Source: Planctomycetota bacterium
GTDB taxonomy: Bacteria > Planctomycetota > Planctomycetia > Pirellulales > PALSA-1355
Reading direction: 5' to 3'
Assembly (NCBI GenBank): GCA_003389325.1
Contig: QQVE01000046.1
Coordinates: forward strand, 62,001 to 126,000
Length of the DNA stretch: 64,000 nt
Shown here one piece after another: positions 1-8,681 of the stretch; within the stretch, counting starts at the first letter, position 1, and every line of letters starts with the position of its first letter. The position numbers and the translations under genes were made by a program. The notes under the pieces were generated by a model. It was not told where the DNA came from, made no database searches, and was given only the letters and a program-made list of their open reading frames with translations.

Positions 1-910
1 ACGGCAATACGTTCAAGAGTTGATCCCAGCGAAGACCATTTCTCTCAATGTCGTCAATCGTGACGACCAGCTCGCCTGCCGGATTGACTGAGGCTATTCC
101 GCTGACATACAACTCCGCCAGCACGCTGGCCAGTTGCGCGGCTTCGACGGCTGAGTCCTTTTGCCATCGGCGCCACTTGTCGATGTTCTGGGTGCGGCCG
201 AAGCGGTAGCCTTTGTACGATGCGCCTATGGAGTGCGCGGCCCAGCCGCTTGTCACTTCGGAGATGATGGCTTGAGCGGTCTGGCCGGATGTGTAGGAAT
301 CGTCGACGACGACGATCGGCCGATCACCCTCCATGTGGCTCGAAACCCGGTTCCAAAACCACGCTCTACGCGAGCGCACCAAAGCGTCGACACTGGGTGC
401 TTTCCACCACCTTGCGATGTCAGGATCGAGAATCTCCAACGCCTTCTGCACTTTGGCCCGAAACGAGTCGGTCGTCCCAGGCCCCGGTCCGGCAACCTCA
501 ACGCCGTCAACGTAGGTGCCTTCAGACTCCGCAGTGAGCTCGACATCGACGTCGCTGCCTGTTGAATCACCGGGCGCCATCGCGAGCTGGACGACAGAAC
601 TGCCCTCACGGTCAGCTCCTCGCGCGGCGAACGGCCCCATGCGCCCAACGCGGGCTTCGAGGAGCTCTCGAATCGCGGCGATCGAGCCAGATTCAATTTC
701 CAGGCCCGAATAACGCGAATGCTCGACGAGGCGGTCCAGTTCACGCCGCCAGTTTTCGTCGGGCCAGTTGAGCATGCCATGCAACCAGTCGTCGATGGAC
801 TGCTGGAAGCGATCTAACAGACCATTCGCCTCACGCTGCGCCTGATCGATCAACTGCCGGTAGTGCTCATCCCAGCGATCCCTGCCGTCCACGTGACGCT
901 CCCAATGCAC
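1..910 (-). CDS. hypothetical protein with a PRPP-loop-like motif, 3' part outside window
   Basis: The frame is open from the window edge to a stop at 970-968, and 303 residues are visible. I place the start at GTG 910, which has GAGG eight bases upstream; the first ATG is only at 776. The N-terminal third is charged and helical (many Trp, Arg, Glu). The middle (about residues 100-145) is Gly/Ser/Asp-rich. Around residues 197-211 the motif VVVDDSYTSGQT resembles the PRPP-binding loop of phosphoribosyltransferases, but I recognise no other part of that fold, so the function is open. This ORF is in the same frame as the gene at 968-1681, with a single TAG and a small inverted repeat between them. 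It could therefore be a separate coupled gene or the distal half of one interrupted gene. Confidence 0.6.
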   Translation of the reverse strand, partial: MHWERHVDGRDRWDEHYRQLIDQAQREANGLLDRFQQSIDDWLHGMLNWPDENWRRELDRLVEHSRYSGLEIESGSIAAIRELLEARVGRMGPFAARGADREGSSVVQLAMAPGDSTGSDVDVELTAESEGTYVDGVEVAGPGPGTTDSFRAKVQKALEILDPDIARWWKAPSVDALVRSRRAWFWNRVSSHMEGDRPIVVVDDSYTSGQTAQAIISEVTSGWAAHSIGASYKGYRFGRTQNIDKWRRWQKDSAVEAAQLASVLAELYVSGIASVNPAGELVVTIDDIERNGLRWDQLLNVLP

Positions 911-947
911 GAAGTTCGCCTCGGCTCCCGGCGACGCCGCTGAACCT

Positions 948-968
948 GCCTGCCGCAAGCCGGCAGGC
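948..968. repeat. 8-bp inverted repeat at the stop between two same-frame ORFs
   Basis: Arms 948-955 (GCCTGCCG) and 961-968 (CGGCAGGC) pair perfectly around a 5-base loop. The TAG stop of the 968-1681 gene (complement of 968-970) overlaps the outer arm. The reading frame is open on both sides. This fits a small inserted palindrome that split a gene, or a hairpin between coupled genes. There is no T-run, so it is not a typical terminator. Confidence 0.5.
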
Positions 969-1681
969 TACCAGCCCCATACCGCGCGGCGGTCGGCCTC
1001 TCGGCAGTAAATTTCCCACGACAATTCTTCGAGGCGCTGGGCGACGGCACCGATTTCGGCTCGACTCTGCTCGGACGCTTTGCGAATGGCAGCGGCTGCC
1101 ACTTGATTAAGTGCCGCCTCGGTCATCCTCACTTGAACCGATACCGAGACCGTCGAACCGTCCTCGATCGCCGCATGGCTCATGTCCGCGTGGCGTACCA
1201 AAGTTTCGGACGCCGCACCGCCGCGCGCGAACTCAGTCTCCCGAAGAAATAGAGGTGGTTCGGCTAGTGACGGATGCCGAACACCGGCAGCGAACTCCGA
1301 TAAATCAGTGCCCTCGGGCTGGGTAGACTCAGCATCGTCGGACGCCGCGGCCGCCGGCACTGAGGCAACCGAATCCGGTCGCCGGAGCGCGTCTGAGTCC
1401 AGAGCCATCGTGATCGTCTCGTCAGGGGCATTGCCCGACGCGTGGAGAGCGCTTGGTGGCACGCCTTCCTTCACGACGTATTCGGCCAGCTCTCCGGATG
1501 CATCTGCTTGAGTCGATTGTTCCGACCCTGGCCCTGATCCGGTGACATCAAAGCCCGCCTGCTCCTCCTCATTGAGCGTGCCGCCGGACTCGGAAGGTTT
1601 CTCTTCCCGCGAATCCTCATCGGTCGATGTCGGCAGGTCTTCTTCATCAAACCGAGAGTCGTCATTTTCGTCTCGGACCAT
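968..1681 (-). CDS. acidic, low-complexity hypothetical protein
   Basis: This is a 237-residue product starting at ATG 1681 with a strong GAGGAG seven bases upstream; the ATG at 1696 lies inside that leader. The first ~130 residues are very rich in Asp, Glu, Ser and Thr and look disordered. The C-terminal ~70 residues are an Ala/Glu/Arg-rich amphipathic helix ending in Trp-Gly-Trp. I recognise no family. The stop at 968 is followed in the same frame by another open frame, so this may be the N-terminal half of a longer ancestral protein: a disordered acidic head followed by the domain encoded at 1-910. Confidence 0.65.
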   Translation of the reverse strand: MVRDENDDSRFDEEDLPTSTDEDSREEKPSESGGTLNEEEQAGFDVTGSGPGSEQSTQADASGELAEYVVKEGVPPSALHASGNAPDETITMALDSDALRRPDSVASVPAAAASDDAESTQPEGTDLSEFAAGVRHPSLAEPPLFLRETEFARGGAASETLVRHADMSHAAIEDGSTVSVSVQVRMTEAALNQVAAAAIRKASEQSRAEIGAVAQRLEELSWEIYCREADRRAVWGW

Positions 1682-1688
1682 CGAAGTA

Positions 1689-1694
1689 CTCCTC
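1689..1694 (-). promoter_or_regulatory. ribosome binding site deciding the start at 1681
   Basis: On the minus strand GAGGAG sits seven bases before ATG 1681. It directly follows the T-run of the hairpin terminator at 1695-1748, so the two signals abut without spacer. Confidence 0.7.
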
Positions 1695-1748
1695 AAAAAC
1701 GAAGAGCCCGCATTCGAGAGGAGATAGCTCTCGAATGCGGGCTCTTCG
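1695..1748 (-). terminator. 21-bp perfect hairpin with U-tract (terminator or leader attenuator)
   Basis: Arms 1700-1720 and 1728-1748 are perfectly complementary over 21 bp with a 7-base loop, followed on the minus strand by five T (1699-1695). This is a textbook intrinsic terminator for the gene ending at 1878. The T-run runs straight into the ribosome binding site of the next gene. Any promoter for that gene would have to lie upstream of the hairpin or overlap it, so it could also act as an attenuator. Confidence 0.85.
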
Positions 1749-1877
1749 GAAACTCGGCCGCGGCCAAGCTCTCTGGATACCCAGCGATTTGTTAGTGCAT
1801 GTCCGCGATCCTATCGGTCTCGCAGGCGGTTGTCATCGTGAGTTTCCAGGCCACTCGGCCAAGTGATTCGCGTTCCA

Positions 1878-4800
1878 TCACTTCCCCAACGGCTTGAGCA
1901 ACACGCCGCCGAACTGCATCAGCTTGCCTTCGATGGGGCCGTCGGAGCGCAAGATGATTTGCTGCTTGCCGGCGGGGAGGGTGATTTCGCCGCAGGGGGT
2001 TTCCTGGAAGCGGTCGAGGCTGCCGGTGGGGGTGACCTGGCCGGTGAGCTTGGCGTCGCCGGCTTCCAGCAGCCAGGTGTTGCCGGCGGCGTCGTCGAGG
2101 CAGGCGTAGTTGAGCACCATCTGGTAGCGGCCGGCCTCGGGCAGCTCGACGTTCCACACCGCGCGGTCGTTCTCGCTTTGCCATTCGCCCAATGCCTTGA
2201 ACAGCGGCTCCATCACGATCGTCGGACCGTAGATCTCGCAGGTGGTCGGATAGAGTTGCAGCGTGCCGTCGGTCGTCGGAGTGACTAACTGGGGATGATT
2301 GGCATAGAACTCCTTACGCGGGGCGCCCGAGCCGCGCAGGTAGGCGATCACGTTGGCCAGGTCGGCCGGGCTCAAGTCCTTTTCCAGTCCCTCGGGCATC
2401 AGCGACTTGCCGGTGGCCTGTAGCGCCTCGAGATCGGTGCGGAGGATGGTCTGCTGCTTGCCTTCCTGCCCCTTGAGGGTCACGCTGTTGCCGGTCTCGC
2501 TGGCTAGCAGGCCGTTGTAGGACAGGCCCGAAGTGGTGACCGCCAGGTAATCGCGATACTTGGCCTCCACCGCCTTGTTCGGGTCGAGCAGCGCGGTCAA
2601 CAGCGCCTGCGGCGAGTAGTCGGTGAGCGAGGCCAGATTGGGCCCAACTTCGGTGCCCACGCCGCGCAGCAGGTGGCACACGGCACAACGCTTCTTGAAC
2701 ACGGCGGCGCCGGCGGCCGCGTCGCCGGACATGTCGAGTACGCCCTGGTGCTCGGCCAGCACCTGGGTTCGATTCGATTCGATTTCGCCGGCCAACAGCT
2801 CGGCGGCCTGAGACTTGATCTGTTCGTCTTCCGATTGCTGCAAGCGCTGCCGCCGCGCGGCATCGATATCGGCGGCCGGCACCTGGCCACTTTCGACCGC
2901 TGCCAGCAGCGCCTTGGTCCAATCCTCCCGAGCGAGCAACCCGTCGAGCACTTCACTGCGCAGCTCGGGGCCGTGACTTTTCCAGCCGGCGAGCAGGGCC
3001 TCGGGCACGTCGTCGCTTCCCATGCGCACCAGTGCCGCCACGGCCGCCGTCTGCACCTGGCCGCTCGACTGCGGCACGAGCAACGCCACGAGCGCTTCGA
3101 TATCGTCGGCCTGGTGGCTCGCGTCGTGCCCCAACAGGCGGATCGCCCGCAGCTTCGACTCGTCGGCGGCGTCTTCATGAGCCACGGTCGCGCGTGCGCG
3201 GGAAAACATCTCGGCCAGTCGGCCCTCGGCATCGAGCTCATGCCACGATGCGTCGGCGCGATCCAAGGCTTCGAGCAGGCCGGCCAGGGCTGTCATCTGC
3301 CAGGCGGCGTAGTCGCCCTCGGTCGGCTGGGCAATCCGCGCGAGCGCCGCGGCCAGCGAGCGTTCGTCTTCAAAGGCGCTGGCCATGGACACGAGCTTTT
3401 CGAGCAACTCGGCCGGCGGCTCGGCCGACTCGTCATCGAGCACGCGAGCCACGACCTCGTACAGGTTTTCGCGGTTTACCGAGCTGAGCACGGCGGCAGT
3501 CATGTATTCGTCGTCACGGTAGCGCAGCGCCAGCTCGCCGAGCGCCTGGCCGGCCCGAGGATCCTTCCACTCGCCCAGCGTATAGGCCCGCTGAAGCTGC
3601 ACGTGCGGATCGTCGTCGCTGGCCAGGGCCAGGATCGCCTGACCGATCTGCGGCACGAACTCCAGTTGCGGCTCGGCGATTTCAATGGCCTGACGCCGGA
3701 CCCCGGAATGCTCGTCCTCGAGTGCGCGAGTGAGATCTTCGGTCTGCAACCCGACGAGCAGCGACAGTGTCCACAAGGCTTGCGCTCGGCAGGCCGGCAG
3801 CTCCGACTCGGCGGCGAGCTTGCGCAGGGGCTCGATGGCCGAGCGATCGTCGCGCCACACGAGCAGTTGCTGCACCATGTCGCGCTGCCAGCCGCTGGGA
3901 TTGTCGAGCGCGGCGACCAATTCCTGCGTCGAAAGCGTGTCGAGCCGTGGAATCGGCCGCGGCGTCACGCCCACCGGGTAAACGCGGTAGATGCGCCCCA
4001 TGTCGCCGCCGGCGCGAAGATCGATCTGATCCTGCACGGACTGCGGAATCCACTCGGGATGCTCGATCGTCTGGCGGTACATGTCGGCCACCCACAGGGC
4101 TCCGTCGGGGCCGGTCACGAGGCTGGCGGGGCGGAACCAGTTGTCGGCCGAGGCCAGAAACTCACTCTCGCGCTCGTCGGCGGCACGGCGGGAGCGGAAC
4201 CGCAATCCCTCGCGGCGAACCACCTCGCGATGCACCAGGTTGTGCACCGGCTCGCTGACGAAAGCATTGCCGTGGAACGCCGGGCCGAACAGGTCGTCGC
4301 GATAGATCATCGAGCTATTGGCCGACGTGAAGCGGTTGGCCGCGTACAGGTCGTTGAATCGGGCCAGCGTCCGGCTGCGCGGAAACACTTCGGCCGCGCC
4401 GGCCTGCTCGGGCACGTCGACGCGGCTGCCCGGCGAAGCCACGAGCTCGTTGCGGCGCAGGTAGTGGTCGGCCAACACGAATTGATACAGCGGGTTGCTG
4501 TTCGAGTTGCCGAACCAATTGCCCCAGTCGTCGCGGTTACGCCCATACTGGGTGACGCCCGTCTGCGGGTCGAGCAGACCCTCGTCGGGACGAATGCGGA
4601 AGTCGCGATGGTTGGCATCCACGCGCTCGTCGCGTTTTACGAGCTTGACGCCGCGGCCGACCGCATCGCCGTGGGCCGCATAGAGCCAGCCGTCCATGCC
4701 CCATTTGAAACCGTTCATGCGATGCTGCGGGTTGCCTACGAGAAAGCCCGTGTAGAGCACCTCGCGCTTGTCAGCTCGGCCGTCGCCGTCGGTATCTTCG

Positions 4801-6917
4801 GCGTAGAGAATGTCGGGCGCGCAACTCACGAGCATGCCCTCGCGCCAGGGAGCGATGCCGTTGGGGTAGCCCAGGTCATCGAGGAACAGCGTCGACTTGT
4901 CGAACTGGCCGTCGCCGTCGGTGTCTTCCAGATAGCGCACGCGGCCGCCCTTGCCGCCTTCGCCGTCGATGCCGCGCGGATAGTCGCCCATCTCGACAAC
5001 CCACAGTTTGCCGTCGGGCCCGAAGGCGATCGCAATCGGGTCGGCCACCAGGGGCTCGGCCGCCATCAGCTCGACTTGAAAGCCGGGGCGGGCGTGCGTC
5101 ACGGCCAGCGACTGCTCGGGCGATTTGGGTCCGGGAAACAACACGTCGACCAGCAGATCGTCCAGCGGCATCCGCTCGACCAGATCGGGCAGCTCTGCCG
5201 TATCTTCGTTCTGCACCAGGAGCGTGCGTCGGTGAATCCAGGCCCCGTTGTTCGTGCCGGCCCGAGCGATCATCGGAATGGCATCGACGTCGCCGCGATT
5301 GCCGGCAACGAGCTTGCGTGCCCAACCTTCCTCGAGCGAGACAAACAGGTAGGCGGCGCAGCGCTCGTCGTTCGAGAACAGCACGTCGAGCCGGCCGTCC
5401 TGGTCGATATCCACCAGCCGCAGTCCGGCTTCGTCTCCCTCCGGGTCGGTTATCGCCACCCCTTCAGGCAAGGCGAACGGCAACTTCTGCCAGGCTTCGT
5501 CCCGCCAGGCAAAGACGCTTCCCCCCGTATTCGAGCCCAACAACAACTCGCAGATCCCATCGCCGTCGAGATCGCGAAGCAGCGCCCGCGGCTTCTCGTC
5601 TTGTGAGATCTCGCCGAGCGCCAGCTTCGGCTCAGGCATCCAGCGGACGTCGACAAAGTGCCAGGCTGCGTCCCCGCCAATCCAGACCGTGGGTGATCCG
5701 TCGTCGTGCATGACGCCGAACACGGCATCGTCGCCGGCCAATCGCGCCGGAAATGTGCTGTCCTGCCAGCGGCCCTCGTCGGGCGACCAGAGGCGCGTCT
5801 GCTGCACGTGGTCGTTGCCGATTACGACGTCGGTGTAGCCGTCACTATTCACATCCAGCAGCCGCACACCATTGTCGCCATCCTCCGCGGAACGCACCGT
5901 CTGCCCGGCGAGCAGGTTCTCCTTGAGCCGATCGGCCGCCTCGCGAAACGTGAGAAACTTCACCTTCGGGCCGTGCTTCTCAACTGCGTGATCGATGAGT
6001 TCGATGAGTTGCTGGCTCTGGATCCAGCCGTGCGGATGGAACACGAGCGTGAATACGCCCTGCTTCACGACCGTGGCGTCGAGCGCTCGCTTCCAATCCT
6101 CGACAGTGCGCGGATTGTTCGGCTGCTGCACGTGCTGGGCGCTCCAGTCGCTGGGCACCACACAGGGGAACTCCCAGCACGAGCGGCCGATCACGTACGG
6201 ATACGGGTAGTCTTCGATCGTCAGCGCGTAGTTCTCAAACGGCACGTAGCGGCGAAAGATTTCCTGGCTCTGTGCGTCGAGCACCAGCTCGCGCGGCAGC
6301 TCGGGGTCGTTCGCCGTGATGATGTTGAAGACCGAGCTGTCGATTTCCAGAAAGTTGCCGGCGGCGGTCGTGCGGTCGAGAATCTCTGCGAAGAACCGCG
6401 GGCTGGAACTGTTGAGCGAATCGCAACACGGCATGCGAAACGCCACGGCGTGGCTGCCAGGAATCGCGTCCATCTGGTCGACGCACTTCTCGTAGGTACG
6501 CACGGCGGCGGCGAAGTCCCCCTTTTGTAAGAGCGGACAGGGATGGTCGAAAGTGTGGGCCTCGAGGCTTAACCCCTCGTCGAGCCACTCCTGAAGCTGC
6601 GGATGCCGGGGATCGACCTGGCAGGTCATGATGCTCACCGGCGCCCGGCCGTCGATTGCTTTGAGCCGCTCGAGCACCGGCCGCAGGAATGCCTCCCACT
6701 TTTCCGGGCCGCGCATGTCGTCAATCGAAAGGATGACCACGGCCTCAACGCCTTCGTCGCCAACCCATTGGGGCGTGACGAGCTTGGGAAAAGAGCGCGT
6801 GGGGTAGAACGGATCGCTCCCGTCGAGATACGCCAGCCGGTTGCCGTCGCCTGCCGCGGCGGCGGCCGTCAATCCAAACGCCAGTAGCAATGCGCCTGCA
6901 AGCTTCCCGGGTCGCAT
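1878..6917 (-). CDS. secreted multidomain protein: NodB-like deacetylase, FG-GAP repeats, PVC-type dehydrogenase propeller, HEAT repeats, cytochrome c
   Basis: This is a 1679-residue protein. I start it at ATG 6917, which has GAGGAGA upstream and opens a signal peptide (residues 1-22); the frame stays open far upstream without coding character. Domains in order: a polysaccharide-deacetylase-like domain (about 50-345) with SIDDM, the HTFDH metal motif and FRMP; FG-GAP/VCBS repeats rich in DxDGD calcium loops (345-555); a glucose-dehydrogenase-like propeller of the PVC membrane-bound dehydrogenase type (608-985); HEAT-like helices (990-1365); one c-type haem site CAVCH at 1411-1415; and a C-terminal beta-rich domain like a carbohydrate-binding module (1530-1679). 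In planctomycetes the propeller-HEAT-cytochrome core is common and thought to oxidise sugars or alcohols outside the cytoplasm. The added deacetylase head is unusual. Substrate unknown. The hairpin at 1695-1748 ends the transcript. Confidence 0.9.
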   Translation of the reverse strand: MRPGKLAGALLLAFGLTAAAAAGDGNRLAYLDGSDPFYPTRSFPKLVTPQWVGDEGVEAVVILSIDDMRGPEKWEAFLRPVLERLKAIDGRAPVSIMTCQVDPRHPQLQEWLDEGLSLEAHTFDHPCPLLQKGDFAAAVRTYEKCVDQMDAIPGSHAVAFRMPCCDSLNSSSPRFFAEILDRTTAAGNFLEIDSSVFNIITANDPELPRELVLDAQSQEIFRRYVPFENYALTIEDYPYPYVIGRSCWEFPCVVPSDWSAQHVQQPNNPRTVEDWKRALDATVVKQGVFTLVFHPHGWIQSQQLIELIDHAVEKHGPKVKFLTFREAADRLKENLLAGQTVRSAEDGDNGVRLLDVNSDGYTDVVIGNDHVQQTRLWSPDEGRWQDSTFPARLAGDDAVFGVMHDDGSPTVWIGGDAAWHFVDVRWMPEPKLALGEISQDEKPRALLRDLDGDGICELLLGSNTGGSVFAWRDEAWQKLPFALPEGVAITDPEGDEAGLRLVDIDQDGRLDVLFSNDERCAAYLFVSLEEGWARKLVAGNRGDVDAIPMIARAGTNNGAWIHRRTLLVQNEDTAELPDLVERMPLDDLLVDVLFPGPKSPEQSLAVTHARPGFQVELMAAEPLVADPIAIAFGPDGKLWVVEMGDYPRGIDGEGGKGGRVRYLEDTDGDGQFDKSTLFLDDLGYPNGIAPWREGMLVSCAPDILYAEDTDGDGRADKREVLYTGFLVGNPQHRMNGFKWGMDGWLYAAHGDAVGRGVKLVKRDERVDANHRDFRIRPDEGLLDPQTGVTQYGRNRDDWGNWFGNSNSNPLYQFVLADHYLRRNELVASPGSRVDVPEQAGAAEVFPRSRTLARFNDLYAANRFTSANSSMIYRDDLFGPAFHGNAFVSEPVHNLVHREVVRREGLRFRSRRAADERESEFLASADNWFRPASLVTGPDGALWVADMYRQTIEHPEWIPQSVQDQIDLRAGGDMGRIYRVYPVGVTPRPIPRLDTLSTQELVAALDNPSGWQRDMVQQLLVWRDDRSAIEPLRKLAAESELPACRAQALWTLSLLVGLQTEDLTRALEDEHSGVRRQAIEIAEPQLEFVPQIGQAILALASDDDPHVQLQRAYTLGEWKDPRAGQALGELALRYRDDEYMTAAVLSSVNRENLYEVVARVLDDESAEPPAELLEKLVSMASAFEDERSLAAALARIAQPTEGDYAAWQMTALAGLLEALDRADASWHELDAEGRLAEMFSRARATVAHEDAADESKLRAIRLLGHDASHQADDIEALVALLVPQSSGQVQTAAVAALVRMGSDDVPEALLAGWKSHGPELRSEVLDGLLAREDWTKALLAAVESGQVPAADIDAARRQRLQQSEDEQIKSQAAELLAGEIESNRTQVLAEHQGVLDMSGDAAAGAAVFKKRCAVCHLLRGVGTEVGPNLASLTDYSPQALLTALLDPNKAVEAKYRDYLAVTTSGLSYNGLLASETGNSVTLKGQEGKQQTILRTDLEALQATGKSLMPEGLEKDLSPADLANVIAYLRGSGAPRKEFYANHPQLVTPTTDGTLQLYPTTCEIYGPTIVMEPLFKALGEWQSENDRAVWNVELPEAGRYQMVLNYACLDDAAGNTWLLEAGDAKLTGQVTPTGSLDRFQETPCGEITLPAGKQQIILRSDGPIEGKLMQFGGVLLKPLGK

Positions 6918-7121
6918 TGTTTCTCCTCGAGCAGTGTTGCGGTGGGCCAGTCGTCCGGTGAGCGGCGTTGCCCCGGAGCGTGGAATCCGGCCATTATACT
7001 CCGCCGGAGTGAGCGGTGGGAGCGGCGGCGACGCTACGATACGTGCCAATGCCGCCCGGTATCGCTCGATCCACCCGAATCGCGCCGCGTGCGGCGTTCC
7101 CTTGCGAAGGAGGAACCGATC

Positions 7122-7583
7122 ATGCTTCAAGAGTTCAAGAAGTTCGCGTTGCGCGGAAACGTGGTCGATCTGGCCGTGGGCGTGATCATTGGAGCGGCGT
7201 TCGGCAAGATCGTCAGTTCGATGGTCGACGACATCATGATGCCGCCGTTGACGCTGCTGCTCGGTGCGGCCCAAGTGCAGAACTTCCAGGACCTGGCCTT
7301 GCCGCTGAATGCGCCCGAGGGGCAATTCCGGGAAGCCACATCGGCCGCCTGGGCCAAGGAAAACCACGTGGCAGCGATCAGGTACGGCAGCTTCATCAAG
7401 AACGTGATCGACTTCACGATCGTGGCCTTCTGCGTGTTCCTGGTGGTGCGGCAGTTCAATCGCTTCTCCCCTCCGCCTCCTGCGCCGGCCACGCGCGTGT
7501 GCCCGATGTGCCACACGATGATCTCGAACAAGGCCAGCCGCTGCCCGAACTGCACCTCGGAGATCGCACCGCAGCCGACCTAG
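7122..7583 (+). CDS. mscL: large-conductance mechanosensitive channel with C-terminal zinc ribbon
   Basis: This is a 153-residue protein starting at ATG 7122 behind AAGGAGG. The N terminus is classic MscL: LQEFKKFALRGNVVDLAVGV leads into TM1, then a periplasmic loop, then TM2 (about 88-106, FIKNVIDFTIVAFCVFLVV). MscL forms a pentameric inner-membrane pore that opens under hypo-osmotic stress. The usual C-terminal helical bundle is replaced by a Pro-rich linker and a four-cysteine ribbon (CPMC ... CPNC, about 127-146), which probably binds zinc in the cytoplasm. The gene stands alone, divergent from the multidomain gene at 1878-6917. Confidence 0.95.
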   Translation: MLQEFKKFALRGNVVDLAVGVIIGAAFGKIVSSMVDDIMMPPLTLLLGAAQVQNFQDLALPLNAPEGQFREATSAAWAKENHVAAIRYGSFIKNVIDFTIVAFCVFLVVRQFNRFSPPPPAPATRVCPMCHTMISNKASRCPNCTSEIAPQPT

Positions 7584-7796
7584 CCCGCCGGGCATCGCGA
7601 CATCGACGCGAGTGGTAGCTTGCGGATGACTGCACCGCATGCACGCAGTGGCTCCTTCACGAGCGACTCGCCTTGCCCCAAACGGCGCCAGCGAGTATTT
7701 AACCCGCGGCCCAAAGTGCGCCGCGCGGGAAGAGCCTGCGCGCCGGCGGCCTCACGTCGTGTGGATCGTTCTTCCTGGCTTCAATCACGTGTGCCC

Positions 7797-8657
7797 ATGG
7801 GTCTCGCACCCCCGGCAACTCGCATCTGGCTCGTCTGCGCGGTGGCGATCATCGCTGCCTGCGGATGCAGCGGCTCGGGCAAGTACAACGCCAATCAGGC
7901 GGTCCTGCCCTGGGCCGAATTCGACGAAAACCTGGTGACCGTCCACAACATCCGCAACACCGACTATCGCACGGCCGAGGACTACACCGTGCGGCACTAC
8001 GACAAGACCTTCGACCTGGAGAAGCTTGACTCGGTCGACTTTCTGGTCGTGCCCTTCGACGGCGTGCCGGGCGGGGCCCACACGTTTCTGAGCTTCGGCT
8101 TCGACGGCGAGGATTATTTGGCGGTGTCAGTCGAGTTGCGCCGCCGCCCGGGCGAAGACTTCGCGCCCATCAAGAGCTTCACGCAGCCGTCGGAGTTGAT
8201 GTACGTCGTGGGCGACGAGCGCGACTTGATCCAGTTGCGGAGCATCCACTGGATGTCCGACGTTTACATGTATCGGGCTCAGGCCCCGCGGGCCCAGCTA
8301 CAGGCCATGTTCACCAGCGTGATGAATCGCGCCAACAAGCTTCGCGAGGAGCCGGAGAACTACAACCTGATCACCAACAACTGCACAACGAACATCGTGC
8401 GGCACATTAATGAGATCACACCCAACAAAGTGCCCTACGGCTACCAGGTGCTGTTTCCGGCCTATTCGGCCCAGTTGGCCAACGAGTTGGGCCTGATCAA
8501 GATCGACGGCAATTTCGAGCGCACCAAGCAAGGCGCGCGGATCAACGAAATGGCCTACGTCCACCGCGACAGCCCCGACTTTTCGGTCAAGATCCGCGAG
8601 GGGCATCCCACGCTGGCCACGCGGTCATGGGAGATCGACCGCACGCCGCTGCGGTAG
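7797..8657 (+). CDS. DUF4105-like (Lnb N-terminal periplasmic) lipoprotein
   Basis: This is a 286-residue product. I start at ATG 7797, which places a signal peptide with a lipobox (IAAC, Cys22) at the N terminus; the open frame extends further upstream as non-coding Arg/Pro-rich sequence. The body contains FDGVPGGAHTFLSFGF and later NYNLITNNCTTNIVRHINE. The Asn-Cys-Thr-Thr-Asn segment is typical of DUF4105/Lnb-type domains, which are thought to be cysteine-peptidase-like and exposed on the periplasmic side. It is likely anchored to a membrane facing the periplasm. It ends 24 bp before the convergent methyltransferase gene. Confidence 0.75.
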   Translation: MGLAPPATRIWLVCAVAIIAACGCSGSGKYNANQAVLPWAEFDENLVTVHNIRNTDYRTAEDYTVRHYDKTFDLEKLDSVDFLVVPFDGVPGGAHTFLSFGFDGEDYLAVSVELRRRPGEDFAPIKSFTQPSELMYVVGDERDLIQLRSIHWMSDVYMYRAQAPRAQLQAMFTSVMNRANKLREEPENYNLITNNCTTNIVRHINEITPNKVPYGYQVLFPAYSAQLANELGLIKIDGNFERTKQGARINEMAYVHRDSPDFSVKIREGHPTLATRSWEIDRTPLR

Positions 8658-8681
8658 TCGGCAAATGAAACGCTCGCCGGC

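Noticed and set aside
253..780. 175-residue minus-strand open frame
   Set aside because: It is a different frame from the one open across 1-910 and looks like Arg/Ser-rich shadow sequence.
2673..5606. 977-residue open frame antisense to the multidomain protein
   Set aside because: It mirrors the coding strand in GC-rich DNA, has no domain pattern and no ribosome binding site, while the opposite strand has clear domains.
6918..7640. N-terminal extension of the multidomain protein through the mscL region
   Set aside because: It overlaps mscL in antisense; the ATG at 6917 has a good ribosome binding site and a signal peptide.
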